Below, in pieces: positions 20,194-28,681 of a stretch of DNA of 64,000 bases; within the stretch, counting starts at the first letter, position 1; every line of letters starts with the position of its first letter. Location: assembly GCF_013294065.1 (NCBI RefSeq), contig NZ_JABSNM010000020.1, positions 36,550-100,549 on the forward strand, written 5' to 3'. The notes below the pieces were generated by a model. The model did no database searches. It saw only the letters and a program-made list of their open reading frames with translations, and was not told where the DNA came from. The DNA comes from Sphaerotilus uruguayifluvii. GTDB lineage: Bacteria > Pseudomonadota > Gammaproteobacteria > Burkholderiales > Burkholderiaceae_C. The translations under genes and the position numbers were made by a program.

Positions 20194-20775
20194 TCAGCCC
20201 ACCACGCTGCGCACGAAGCGGGTGCAGACCTCGCCCGGGTTCTCGTAGGCGTAGGCGCGGGCGCTGTCGTAGATCGCGTGCGTTCCGGCCTCCAGGCGCA
20301 GCGTCTCGTCGTCGAAGCGCAGCAGCAGGCAGCCGGCGGTGACGACGATCATCTCGTGCCAGCCGGGCGGGTCGGGCTCGGCGCGGTAGATCTCGCCCGG
20401 GCCGAGCGTCCAGGACCACAGCTCGGCGACGCTGCGCGCCGGCGCGCTGCCCAGCAGCACCGCGCGGCTCTCGGCATGGGCGCCGCGCCAGGCCAGTGCA
20501 TCGACCCGCTGGCGCACCGCCCCAGGCGCCGCCACCAGCGTGACGAAGTCGGTGCCCAGCGCCCGCGCCAGCCGGTCCAGCCCGGCCAGGCTGAGGTTGG
20601 CCTCGCCCGCCTCCAGCCCGACGATGGTGCGCCGGCTCAGACCGGCGGCCGCGGCCAGCGCCGCCTGGCTCAGCCCGGCGGCCGCACGCAGCCGGCGCAG
20701 ATTGGCCCCGACATGCGCCAGCACCGGCACCTCGCCGGCCTCGGCCTCGGGTTGACTGCGCAATATTTTGCTCAT
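20194..20775 (-). CDS. XRE-family regulator with C-terminal cupin domain
   Basis: 193 residues from ATG 20775 (MSKILRSQPEAE); ATG 20814 is in frame but lies inside the palindrome at 20794-20815. The helix-turn-helix (residues about 22-75) contains GANLRRLRAAAGLSQAALAAAAGLSRRTIVGLEAGEANLSL. The C-terminal cupin (about 100-190) has GWHEMIVVTAGCLLLRFDDETLRLEAGTH. Such regulators sense a small metabolite through the cupin. It is divergent from an EamA transporter gene and upstream of the aldo/keto reductase, so both are likely targets. Confidence 0.9.
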   Translation of the reverse strand: MSKILRSQPEAEAGEVPVLAHVGANLRRLRAAAGLSQAALAAAAGLSRRTIVGLEAGEANLSLAGLDRLARALGTDFVTLVAAPGAVRQRVDALAWRGAHAESRAVLLGSAPARSVAELWSWTLGPGEIYRAEPDPPGWHEMIVVTAGCLLLRFDDETLRLEAGTHAIYDSARAYAYENPGEVCTRFVRSVVG

Positions 20776-20793
20776 ACGCTCGGACGCTTTTGG

Positions 20794-20815
20794 AATGCGC
20801 AGCATTCTGCGCATT
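20794..20815. promoter_or_regulatory. Perfect palindrome, probable operator of the XRE-cupin regulator
   Basis: AATGCGCAG (20794-20802) and CTGCGCATT (20807-20815) are perfect inverted arms around CATT. The site sits in the 69-bp gap between the divergent regulator and transporter starts, where a bound repressor would block both promoters. Confidence 0.65.
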
Positions 20816-20844
20816 TTTCATCCCGCCGTCTGTTCCTGTCGCCC

Positions 20845-21774
20845 ATGTCTGCCCCGCCCCCCTCCGACGCGCGCCGCACCCTGCGCACCGATCTGCTGAT
20901 GATCCTGACCGCCGCCATCTGGGGCTCGACCTTCGTCGCGCAGCAGATGGGCATGGACACGGTCGGCCCCTTCACCTACACCGCCTCGCGCATGCTGCTG
21001 GGCGCACTGCTGGTGGCGCCGCTGTGGTTCTGGCGCGGCGGGCCGTTCGCGGCGATGCCGGTGGTCGAGAGCCGCGGCTGCATCGGCGCGGGCGTGCTGC
21101 TCGGGCTGGTGCTGTTCATCGCGATCAACCTGCAGCAGGTCGGGCTGCTGGGCACCTCGGTCAGCAATGCCGGCTTCATCACCGGGCTGTACGTCGTGCT
21201 GGTGCCGGTGCTGATGCGCCTGGGCGGCGCGAGCGTGTCGGCGCAGGTCTGGGGAGCGGTGGCCCTGTCGGCCGCCGGCCTGTATTTCCTCAGCGTCAAG
21301 CCCGACGCCTCGATCGCTGCCGGCGACTGGCTGCAGCTCGGCGGCGCGATGCTGTGGGCGGTGCATGTGCTGCTGGTCGGACACCTGGCGCGCCGGCATG
21401 ATCCGCTGCGGCTGTCGGTGCTGCAGTACCTGGTGGCGGGCGCGCTGTCGTGGGTGGCGGCGCTGGTGCGCGAGCCGGTCAGCCTCGACGGCATCCTGCA
21501 GGCCGGCGGCGCCATCGCCTGGGGCGGCATCCTGTCGATCGGCGTGGCCTACACGCTGCAGGTGATCGCGCAGCGCGACGCCAAGGCCTCGCACGCCGCC
21601 ATCATCTACAGCAGCGAGGGCGTGTTCTCGGCGATCGGCGGCTGGCTGGTGCTGGGCGAGAGCATCGGGCTGCGCGGCTGGAGCGGCGCCGGCCTGCTGC
21701 TGGCGGCGATGCTGCTGGCGCAGTGGCAGCACGAGCCGCAGGCACAGGACAAGCCTGTCGCGGCTTCCCCCTGA
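20845..21774 (+). CDS. EamA/DMT-family transporter
   Basis: 309 residues from ATG 20845. Ten predicted membrane segments fall in two EamA halves. The first half shows LMILTAAIWGSTFVAQQMGMDTVGPFTYTASRMLLGALLV. The second ends with AAIIYSSEGVFSAIGGWLVLGESIGLRGWSGAGLLLAAMLLAQW, the usual terminal EamA pattern. DMT proteins export or import amino acids, nucleobases and other metabolites; the substrate here is not evident. The divergent XRE-cupin gene and the palindrome between them suggest substrate-induced expression. Confidence 0.9.
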   Translation: MSAPPPSDARRTLRTDLLMILTAAIWGSTFVAQQMGMDTVGPFTYTASRMLLGALLVAPLWFWRGGPFAAMPVVESRGCIGAGVLLGLVLFIAINLQQVGLLGTSVSNAGFITGLYVVLVPVLMRLGGASVSAQVWGAVALSAAGLYFLSVKPDASIAAGDWLQLGGAMLWAVHVLLVGHLARRHDPLRLSVLQYLVAGALSWVAALVREPVSLDGILQAGGAIAWGGILSIGVAYTLQVIAQRDAKASHAAIIYSSEGVFSAIGGWLVLGESIGLRGWSGAGLLLAAMLLAQWQHEPQAQDKPVAASP

Positions 21775-21828
21775 GCTTCACCCGGATCAAGGACGCCTCG
21801 GGGCGACACGGCACAATCGCCCCCCATC

Positions 21829-22614
21829 ATGTCCGCCACCTTTCCCCACCCTGACGCGCTGCAGCGCGCCGACAGCCCCCTGGCCGCCTCCCGCCTGCGC
21901 GAGCAGGGCTTCGTGCGGCTGTCGGCCGCCGCGCTGGCCGAGATCGCCGGCACCCCTCCCGAGGCGCTGCACGCGCTCGACGCCTGCTGGCGCGACCTGC
22001 CCCCCGACGAGCACCTGAAGGACGGCGGCCGCTACCGCCGCCGTCGCCACGGCAGCCTGGTGCAGGACACCCGCGCCGGCCGGCTCGAGACGGTGCCACA
22101 CCGCCCGCACTGGCAGCCGACCACCTACAACGCGCTGCACGGCGGCATGCTGCGCGACTTCGCGCCGCTGGACGACGCGATGGCCGCCTCGCCCGCCTTC
22201 CTGGCGCTGGTGGCGCGGCTCGGCGAGGTCTTCGCCGCTGCCGCGCACGACACGTCCACCGAGCCGGCCTTCGACGGCCGCTGGTTCATCGAGGCCCATC
22301 CCTTCCGCATCGACACCACCGGCGGCGTCGGCCGGCCGACGCCGGAGGGCGCGCACCGCGACGGCGTCAACTTCGTCGCCGTGCTGCTGGTCGACCGCCA
22401 CGGCGTGCGCGGCGGCGAGACCCGCGTCTTCGAGGCCGAGGGGCCGCACGGCGTGCGCTTCACGCTCGACGAGCCCTGGAGCGCGCTGCTGCTCGACGAT
22501 CCGCGGGTCGTTCACGAGAGCACGCCGATCCAGCCTGACGGCGATCGCGGCTGGCGCGACACGCTGGTGCTGACCTACCGCGCCGGCGGCTTCCAGGACC
22601 CGCCCTCGGCCTGA
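21829..22614 (+). CDS. 2OG-Fe(II) dioxygenase family protein (BsmA / amino-acid hydroxylase type)
   Basis: 261 residues from ATG 21829. Features of this small family are the RYRRRRHGSLVQD region, QPTTYNALHGGMLRDF, the iron-binding HxD in GAHRDGVNFVAVLLVDR (residues about 183-195) and the distal His in DPRVVHESTPI with Arg further on (WRDTLVLTYR). Characterised relatives hydroxylate free amino acids such as isoleucine. The preceding gene is a DMT exporter, a pairing that could link production with export. The 3' end overlaps the convergent LuxR gene by 40 bp. Confidence 0.85.
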   Translation: MSATFPHPDALQRADSPLAASRLREQGFVRLSAAALAEIAGTPPEALHALDACWRDLPPDEHLKDGGRYRRRRHGSLVQDTRAGRLETVPHRPHWQPTTYNALHGGMLRDFAPLDDAMAASPAFLALVARLGEVFAAAAHDTSTEPAFDGRWFIEAHPFRIDTTGGVGRPTPEGAHRDGVNFVAVLLVDRHGVRGGETRVFEAEGPHGVRFTLDEPWSALLLDDPRVVHESTPIQPDGDRGWRDTLVLTYRAGGFQDPPSA

Positions 22615-23456
22615 GGGCCGGCGTCGGCGCTCCCGGCGTCGGCATCGAGCACGCGCAGCAGCGCGATCTTGTCGTGCACGCCGAGCTTGCGGTAGACCTG
22701 CTGCAGCTGGCTGCGCACCGTGTCGGGCGCCACGCCCATCGCCCGGGCGATGACCTTGTAGGACTCGCCCGCGGCATAGCGGCGCGCCACCTCGGCCTCG
22801 CGCGCGCCGAGCCGCGCCAGGCAGGATGATGGCGCCGGCCGGCCGGCGGTCCCGGCCTGCGCCAGCCGTGTCGCCAGCCGGTGCGCCTGGCGCCAGAAGG
22901 GCAGCGCCTGCGCCAGCGCGAGCTGCTCGCGCATGCCCAGCGGCCGGCCCGCCTCGGCGCGGTAGAGCGTCAGCCAGACCAGATCGTCGCCGTCGCCCTC
23001 CTCCAGGCCGCCGAGCATCAGCTGGGCGATGTCGTACTGCGCCAGATAGTCGCGCAGGTCGGCATGGCCGGCGGACCGGTACAGGCCGAGCGGCCCGCCG
23101 ACCGCGCCGCCGCGCACCGGCCGCGGCGCGGCGACGAAGGCCGCCGTCAGCGGATCGGCCGCCGCCACCGCCGCATAGTCGCTCAGCAGCCCGTCCGGAC
23201 GCTGGTGCACCACCGCATGCCGGATCCGCATCGCGCCGCCCTCGCGCCGGCCCCAGCCCCAGACCGCGCCGTCGCAGTCCAGCGCCTCGGCCAGCAGGCG
23301 CAGCGCCTGGCGCTCGAAGCGCGGCAGCGGCTCGTCGCCGGCGCAGTCGAACAGCGCCAGCAGCGGCAGCTCCGACCGGTCGGCTCGAGCCGCCAGCGCG
23401 GGAGCTAGCACGGGAGCGAGCCCGGACGGGCCCGTGGGGAGCGATGAATGATGCAT
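22575..23456 (-). CDS. LuxR-type transcriptional regulator
   Basis: 293 residues from ATG 23456. The C-terminal GerE helix-turn-helix (residues about 212-272) reads LGAREAEVARRYAAGESYKVIARAMGVAPDTVRSQLQQVYRKLGV. The N-terminal 200 residues are a GAF/PAS-like sensory region without a recognisable autoinducer-binding signature. Its start is 64 bp from that of the divergent 3-hydroxybutyrate oligomer hydrolase, which makes control of PHB oligomer use the simplest guess; the ligand is unknown. Confidence 0.87.
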   Translation of the reverse strand: MHHSSLPTGPSGLAPVLAPALAARADRSELPLLALFDCAGDEPLPRFERQALRLLAEALDCDGAVWGWGRREGGAMRIRHAVVHQRPDGLLSDYAAVAAADPLTAAFVAAPRPVRGGAVGGPLGLYRSAGHADLRDYLAQYDIAQLMLGGLEEGDGDDLVWLTLYRAEAGRPLGMREQLALAQALPFWRQAHRLATRLAQAGTAGRPAPSSCLARLGAREAEVARRYAAGESYKVIARAMGVAPDTVRSQLQQVYRKLGVHDKIALLRVLDADAGSADAGPQAEGGSWKPPAR

Positions 23457-23520
23457 CTGCGTGATGGATCGACGGATCGCGACGCCCGATCATCGCCGAC
23501 ACCCGAGGAGGAGACACCCG

Positions 23521-25611
23521 ATGCGAACCCGAACCCCGATCGCGCTGGCGGCCGCCACCGCGCTGGCCGCGCTGGGCACCAGCGGCTGTGGCAGCCTGTC
23601 CGACGAGGACGAGATCAACACCCGCCCGAGCTGGCTGGGCAGCGTCAGCGCCGCCTCCTACGACGGCAGCAGCGACGACCTGCTGACCGCCGGCCTGGGC
23701 AGGACCGGCCTGGGCTCGGCCACCGCGCCGACCTTCGCGACGCCGACCGCCCCGACCGCGGCCGAACTGCGCCGCCTGGCCATCCACACCAACTACCGCG
23801 CGCTGGCCGACATGACGGCCAACGGCGGCTACGGCCGGCTCTACGGCCCCAACATCGACCTGGCCGGCAACGACACGCTCGGCGAGGGCCGGATCGCCGG
23901 CATCGAGTACCGCGCGCTGATGGACGACGGCTCCGGGCGCGACAACGTCGGCGTGATGGTGCAGGTGCCGGCGAGCTTCAATCCGGACGCGCCGTGCATC
24001 GTCGCGGCGCCCTCGAGCGGCTCGCGCGGCATCTACGGCGCGATCGGCACCACCGGCGAATGGGGCCTGAAGCGCGGCTGCGCGGTCGCCTACACCGACA
24101 AGGGCACCGGCAGCGGCGCGCACGAGCTCTCCACCGACACCGTCACGAAGCTCGACGGCACGACTGCCGCCGCCTCGGCCGCCGGCAGTGCCGCGCATTT
24201 CAATGCCGGACTGAGCGCCGCGGAGCGCGCGGCCATCAACACCCTCCGGCCGAACCGCTACGCCTTCAAGCACGCGCACTCGCAGCGCAACCCGGAGAAG
24301 GACTGGGGCCTGTGGACGCTGCGCTCGATCCAGACCGCCTTCTGGCTGCTCAACGAGACCTACGCCGGACTCGACGCCAAGGATCGGCGCAAGGTGCGGC
24401 TGCGCCCGGACAACACGCTGGTGATCGCCGCCAGCGTCTCCAACGGCGGCGGCGCGGTGCTGGCCGCGGCCGAGCAGGACAGCGGCGGCCTGATCGACGG
24501 CATCGTCGCCACCGAGCCGCAGGTCAGCCTGCCGGCCCATGCCGGCATCGCGGTGCGCCGCGGCGGCATGGCGGTCAGCGCTTCCGGCCGGCCGCTCTAC
24601 GACTACTTCACCACCGCCAACCTCTACCAGCCCTGCGCCGCGATCGCCGCGTCCAACGCCGCCAGCCCGTTCAACACCATCAACGCCACCCGTGCGGCCA
24701 ACCGCTGCGCCAGCCTGAAAAGTGCCGGCCTGCTGAGCGCCGCCACCACCGCCGAGCAGGCCGAGGAGGCCCGGCAGAAGCTGCGCGACGCCGGCTGGGA
24801 GGCCGACAGCGACCTGCTGCACGCCTCGCACTGGGCGACCAACGCCACCGCCGGCGTCGCGGCGACCTATGCGCAGGCCTACAGCCGCGCGCGGGTCGAC
24901 TCGGCGATCTGCAACTACTCCTTCGCGACGGTGGCCACCACCGGCATGCCGGCTGCGGCCACCACCAGCCCGATGACGAACATCTTCAGCATCGGCAACG
25001 GCGTGCCGCCGACCAGCTCGATCGCGCTGATCGCCGACAGCGCGCCCGGCGGCGCGATCAACTACCTGCTGGCCCGGTCCGCCTCGAGCAACACCGAGGA
25101 TCTGGACTTCGACGGCGCCAGGTGCCTGCGCGACAAGCTGAGCGACGCCACGCTGGCCGCCGGCATCGACGAGGTGCGCCGCAGCGGCCGGCTTCAGGGC
25201 AAGCCGACGCTGATCGTGCACGGCCGCGCCGACACGCTGGTGCCGGTCAACCACAGCTCGCGGCCCTACTTCGGCCTGAGCCGCCAGGTCGACGGCAGCG
25301 CCAGCCGGCTGAGCTACATCGAGGTGACCCACGCGCAGCACTTCGACGCCTTCATCGGCCTGCTGGCCGGCTACGACACCCGCTTCGTGCCGCTGCATGT
25401 CTACAACCTGCAGGCGCTGAACTGGATGTGGGACCACCTGCGCTCGGGCAAGGCGCTGCCGCCCTCGCAGGTGGTGCGCACCACGCCGCGCGGCGGCGCC
25501 GCAGGCAGCGCGCCGGCGATCACCGCGGCCAATCTGCCCGCCATCAGCGCCAGCCCGGCCAGCGCCGACCAGATCGACTTCGCCGCCGGCACGGTCAGCG
25601 TGCCGGACTGA
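23521..25611 (+). CDS. D-(-)-3-hydroxybutyrate oligomer hydrolase
   Basis: 696 residues, the usual length for this family. ATG 23521 follows GAGGAGGAGACACCCG; an in-frame start at 23461 is rejected. A signal peptide (ALAAATALAALGTSGC) ends in a lipobox-like TSGC, so it may be a lipoprotein or a periplasmic/extracellular enzyme. The serine-hydrolase nucleophile lies in VIAASVSNGGGAVL, with TLIVHGRADTLVPVNHSSRPY and THAQHFDAF supplying probable Asp and His. It splits 3HB dimers and trimers released from PHB by depolymerases. Confidence 0.93.
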   Translation: MRTRTPIALAAATALAALGTSGCGSLSDEDEINTRPSWLGSVSAASYDGSSDDLLTAGLGRTGLGSATAPTFATPTAPTAAELRRLAIHTNYRALADMTANGGYGRLYGPNIDLAGNDTLGEGRIAGIEYRALMDDGSGRDNVGVMVQVPASFNPDAPCIVAAPSSGSRGIYGAIGTTGEWGLKRGCAVAYTDKGTGSGAHELSTDTVTKLDGTTAAASAAGSAAHFNAGLSAAERAAINTLRPNRYAFKHAHSQRNPEKDWGLWTLRSIQTAFWLLNETYAGLDAKDRRKVRLRPDNTLVIAASVSNGGGAVLAAAEQDSGGLIDGIVATEPQVSLPAHAGIAVRRGGMAVSASGRPLYDYFTTANLYQPCAAIAASNAASPFNTINATRAANRCASLKSAGLLSAATTAEQAEEARQKLRDAGWEADSDLLHASHWATNATAGVAATYAQAYSRARVDSAICNYSFATVATTGMPAAATTSPMTNIFSIGNGVPPTSSIALIADSAPGGAINYLLARSASSNTEDLDFDGARCLRDKLSDATLAAGIDEVRRSGRLQGKPTLIVHGRADTLVPVNHSSRPYFGLSRQVDGSASRLSYIEVTHAQHFDAFIGLLAGYDTRFVPLHVYNLQALNWMWDHLRSGKALPPSQVVRTTPRGGAAGSAPAITAANLPAISASPASADQIDFAAGTVSVPD

Positions 25612-25681
25612 TCAGGCGGCTCGCGGCGAGCGTCACCGGCCGGACACCCGGCCGGGGCGGCCAGCCCCTACAGTGGCGCGG

Positions 25682-26689
25682 ATGCACACCTCCACCGCCA
25701 CCGCACCCGCCCTGCCCTACGTCCCGCGCCGGCGCGCGCGTTCGCTGTTCGTGCCGCTGCGCGGGCTGCGCTGCCATGTGATGACCTGGGGCGAGCCCGC
25801 GCTGGCCACGCCCGAGCGGCCAACGCTGGTGCTGGTGCACGGCTGGATGGATGTCGGCGCCTCCTTCCAGTTCCTGGTCGATGCGCTCGAGGCCCGGGAC
25901 GGCGCCGGCGCGGCGCGCTTCATCATCGCGCCCGACTGGCGCGGCTTCGGCCGCAGCGACAGCGCGCCCGGCGGCCAGCGCACCGACACCTTCTGGTTCC
26001 CGGACTACCTGGCCGACCTCGACGCGCTGCTGCGCGCGCCCGGCCTGGGGCTGGCGCACGAGCCGGTGGTCGATCTGGTCGGCCACAGCATGGGCGGCAA
26101 CGTGGCGATGATGTATGCCGGCATCCGGCCCGGGCGCATCCGCCGCCTCGTCAACCTCGAGGGCTTCGGCCTGCCGCAGAGCCACCCGGCGCAGGCGCCG
26201 GGCCGCTACGCCCAGTGGCTCGACCAGCTGCGCGAACCCGCCACGCTGCGCGACTACGACAGCCTGGACGCGGTGGCCGCGCGGCTGAGGAAGAACAACC
26301 CGCGCCTGCGCGCCGACTTCGCCGACTGGCTGGCGCCGCACTGGTCGCGGCGCAACGAGGCCGGCCGCTTCGAGATCCTGGGCGACCCGGCGCACAAGCA
26401 GCTCAACCCGGTGCTCTACCGCAAGGAGGAGGCCGTGGCCTGCTGGTCCCGGATCACCGCGCCGGTGCTGTGGGTCGAGGGCCGCCAGACCGACGTGAGC
26501 AAGTGGTGGGGCGACCGCTACCCGCGCGAGGACTTCGAGGCGCGCCTGGCCGTCGTGCCGCAGCTCGCGCGCGCCACGCTCGACGACTGCGGCCACATGC
26601 TGCACCACGACCAGCCCGAGGCGCTGGCGGGGTGGATGGCGGGGCATCTGGGGGCGGCGGGCGCAGCCGCAGGGCCTGCGGTGGCCTGA
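25682..26689 (+). CDS. Alpha/beta hydrolase
   Basis: 335 residues from ATG 25682; GTG 25673 is an alternative. Landmarks are the oxyanion-hole loop LVLVHGWMDVGASFQF, DWRGFGRSD, the nucleophile elbow DLVGHSMGGNVAMMYAG and the catalytic His in DDCGHMLHHDQPEALAGW; the acid is probably Asp in VEGRQTD. No substrate can be assigned. TACAGT at 25669-25674 would start the transcript almost on the ATG. It is separated from the oligomer hydrolase by a CCGGCCGG-ACAC-CCGGCCGG hairpin at 25636-25655. Confidence 0.88.
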   Translation: MHTSTATAPALPYVPRRRARSLFVPLRGLRCHVMTWGEPALATPERPTLVLVHGWMDVGASFQFLVDALEARDGAGAARFIIAPDWRGFGRSDSAPGGQRTDTFWFPDYLADLDALLRAPGLGLAHEPVVDLVGHSMGGNVAMMYAGIRPGRIRRLVNLEGFGLPQSHPAQAPGRYAQWLDQLREPATLRDYDSLDAVAARLRKNNPRLRADFADWLAPHWSRRNEAGRFEILGDPAHKQLNPVLYRKEEAVACWSRITAPVLWVEGRQTDVSKWWGDRYPREDFEARLAVVPQLARATLDDCGHMLHHDQPEALAGWMAGHLGAAGAAAGPAVA

Positions 26690-26811
26690 CGAGTGCATTT
26701 TCCATTTCTCGTCCGGATCGGGAGCGGACAGAGCGCGCGTGTTCTTCGCATGTGCCCGGGCCAAGGCCCCCGCCATGCCAAAATCGCCCTCTGTCACTGG
26801 ACGAGAAGATC

Positions 26812-27916
26812 ATGGACATCGAACAAATCAACGCCATCGGCGCCACCCTGGCCGACCTCAGCGAGCGCACCACCGCGCTAAGGGGGTATCTTTGACTACG
26901 ACCAGAAAGCCCTGAAGCTGGCCGAGGTCAACGCCGCGCTGGAGAACCCCGAGGTCTGGAACGACCCGAAGCGCGCGCAGGAACTCGGCAAGGAAAAGCG
27001 CTCGCTGGAGACCGTCGTCGAGACCATCGACCACCTGACGACCCAGCTGGCCGACAACACCGAGCTCTACGAGATGACGAAGGAGGAGAACGACATCGAC
27101 TCCCTCGCCACCATCGAGGCCGAGACCGCCACGCTGCGCGAGACCATCGAGAAGCTCGAGTTCCGCCGCATGTTCTCGAACCCGGCCGACCCGATGAACT
27201 GCTTCGTCGACATCCAGGCCGGCGCCGGCGGCACCGAGGCCTGCGACTGGGCGTCGATGCTGCTGCGCCAGTACCTGAAGTACTGCGAACGCAAGGGCTT
27301 CACCGCCACGGTCGAGGACGTGACCGAGGGCGACACCGCCGGCATCAAGAGCGCGACCATCAAGGTCGAGGGCGACTACGCCTTCGGCCACCTGCGCACC
27401 GAGACCGGCGTGCACCGTCTGGTGCGCAAGTCGCCGTTCGACTCCTCGGGCGGGCGCCACACCTCGTTCGCGTCGCTGTTCGTCTATCCCGAGATCGACG
27501 ACTCGATCGAGATCGAGATCAATCCGTCCGACGTGCGCACCGACACCTTCCGCGCCTCCGGCGCGGGCGGCCAGCACATCAACAAGACCGACTCGGCGGT
27601 GCGCCTGACGCACATCCCGACCGGCATCGTCGTGCAGTGCCAGGACGGCCGCAGCCAGCACAGCAACCGGGACGTGGCGTGGAAGCGCCTGCGCTCGCGC
27701 CTGTACGACTTCGAGATGAAGAAGCGCCTGGCCGAGCAGCAGAAGCTGGAGGACACCAAGACCGACGTCGGCTGGGGCCACCAGATCCGCTCCTACGTGC
27801 TGGACAACAGCCGCATCAAGGACCTGCGCACCAACGTGGAAATCTCCGCGACGCAGAAGGTCCTCGACGGCGATCTCGACGCCTTCATCGAGGCGAGCCT
27901 GAAGCAGGGTCTCTGA
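26812..27916 (+). CDS. prfB: Peptide chain release factor 2 (programmed +1 frameshift)
   Basis: The gene is split between two frames. ATG 26812 codes 27 residues to CTT 26890-26892, then an in-frame TGA (26893-26895). Translation resumes at GAC 26894 in the +1 frame and runs to 27916, giving 367 residues. The stop-recognition tripeptide is SPF ([15 protein letters not shown]), which identifies RF2 (UGA/UAA), and the peptidyl-tRNA hydrolysis motif is [16 protein letters not shown]. The frameshift lets RF2 control its own level. An internal ATG at 27074 would remove domain 1 and is not the start. Confidence 0.97.
26881..26896 (+). promoter_or_regulatory. prfB programmed frameshift site
   Basis: The Shine-Dalgarno-like AGGGGG (26881-26886), spacer TAT and slippery CTT-TGA-C (26890-26896) form the standard bacterial RF2 recoding signal. 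When RF2 is scarce the ribosome pauses at the UGA and slips one base forward. Confidence 0.95.
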
Positions 27917-27985
27917 CCCCGCCGCCGGCCGTCGACCGCGCAGCAGTTCGCGCGCGCCCTCACCTCGCTCACCGGACTTGACCCG

Positions 27986-28681
27986 ATGACCCCTGACGTG
28001 ACCCCCGCCGCACTGCTGTTCGACATGGACGGCACCCTGATCGACAGCATGCCGCTGCACGACCGCTCCTGGGCGGTCTGGCATGCCGAGCTCGGCCTGC
28101 CCTTCGACGACGCCGGCTTCTTCGCCGCCACCGCCGGGCGCACCAACCTCGAGATCCTGCGCGACCTGTTCCCGACGCGCGAGACCGAGGAGCTGGAGCG
28201 CCTGGCCGAGCGCAAGGAGGCGATCTACCGCGAGATCGCGGTGCGCGAGCTCGAGCTGATCGCCGGCACCCGCGCGGTGCTGGCGCAGGCGCGCGAGCGC
28301 GGCCTGAAGCTGGCGATCTGCACCGCCGCGCCGCCGGCCAACATCGCGCTGGCCTGCGAGCGCTTCGGCCTGGGCGAGCTGGTCGACACCGTCACCAGCC
28401 CGGCCGACGGCCTGCGCGGCAAGCCGCACCCCGACATCTTCCTGGAGGCCGCCCGCCGCCTGGGCGTCGAGCCCGCGCGCTGCCTGGTCTTCGAGGACGC
28501 GCCGCTCGGCATCGAGGCGGCGCGGCGCGGCGGCATGGCCGCGGTCGCGCTGACGACCACGCTGCCGGCCGACGCCTTCGCCGGATTCCCGAACGTCGTC
28601 GCGACGATCGCGGACTTCACCGACTATTCCCTGCCCCACAGCCTGCCCAACAGCCTGGACCCCGAGACAAGCCATGCGTGA
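27986..28681 (+). CDS. HAD-superfamily (subfamily IA) phosphatase
   Basis: 231 residues from ATG 27986. HAD motif I is LLFDMDGTLIDSMPLHD, with a helical cap at residues about 20-90. Motif II is LAICTAAPPAN (Thr), motif III the Lys in RGKPHPDIF, and motif IV FEDAPLGIEAARRGGM. The cap type and DMDGTLIDSMPLH resemble beta-phosphoglucomutase/fructose-1-phosphate phosphatase relatives, so a small sugar phosphate is likely, but the substrate is not determined. Its stop lies eight bases inside the start of pepN, implying coupled translation. Confidence 0.9.
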   Translation: MTPDVTPAALLFDMDGTLIDSMPLHDRSWAVWHAELGLPFDDAGFFAATAGRTNLEILRDLFPTRETEELERLAERKEAIYREIAVRELELIAGTRAVLAQARERGLKLAICTAAPPANIALACERFGLGELVDTVTSPADGLRGKPHPDIFLEAARRLGVEPARCLVFEDAPLGIEAARRGGMAAVALTTTLPADAFAGFPNVVATIADFTDYSLPHSLPNSLDPETSHA

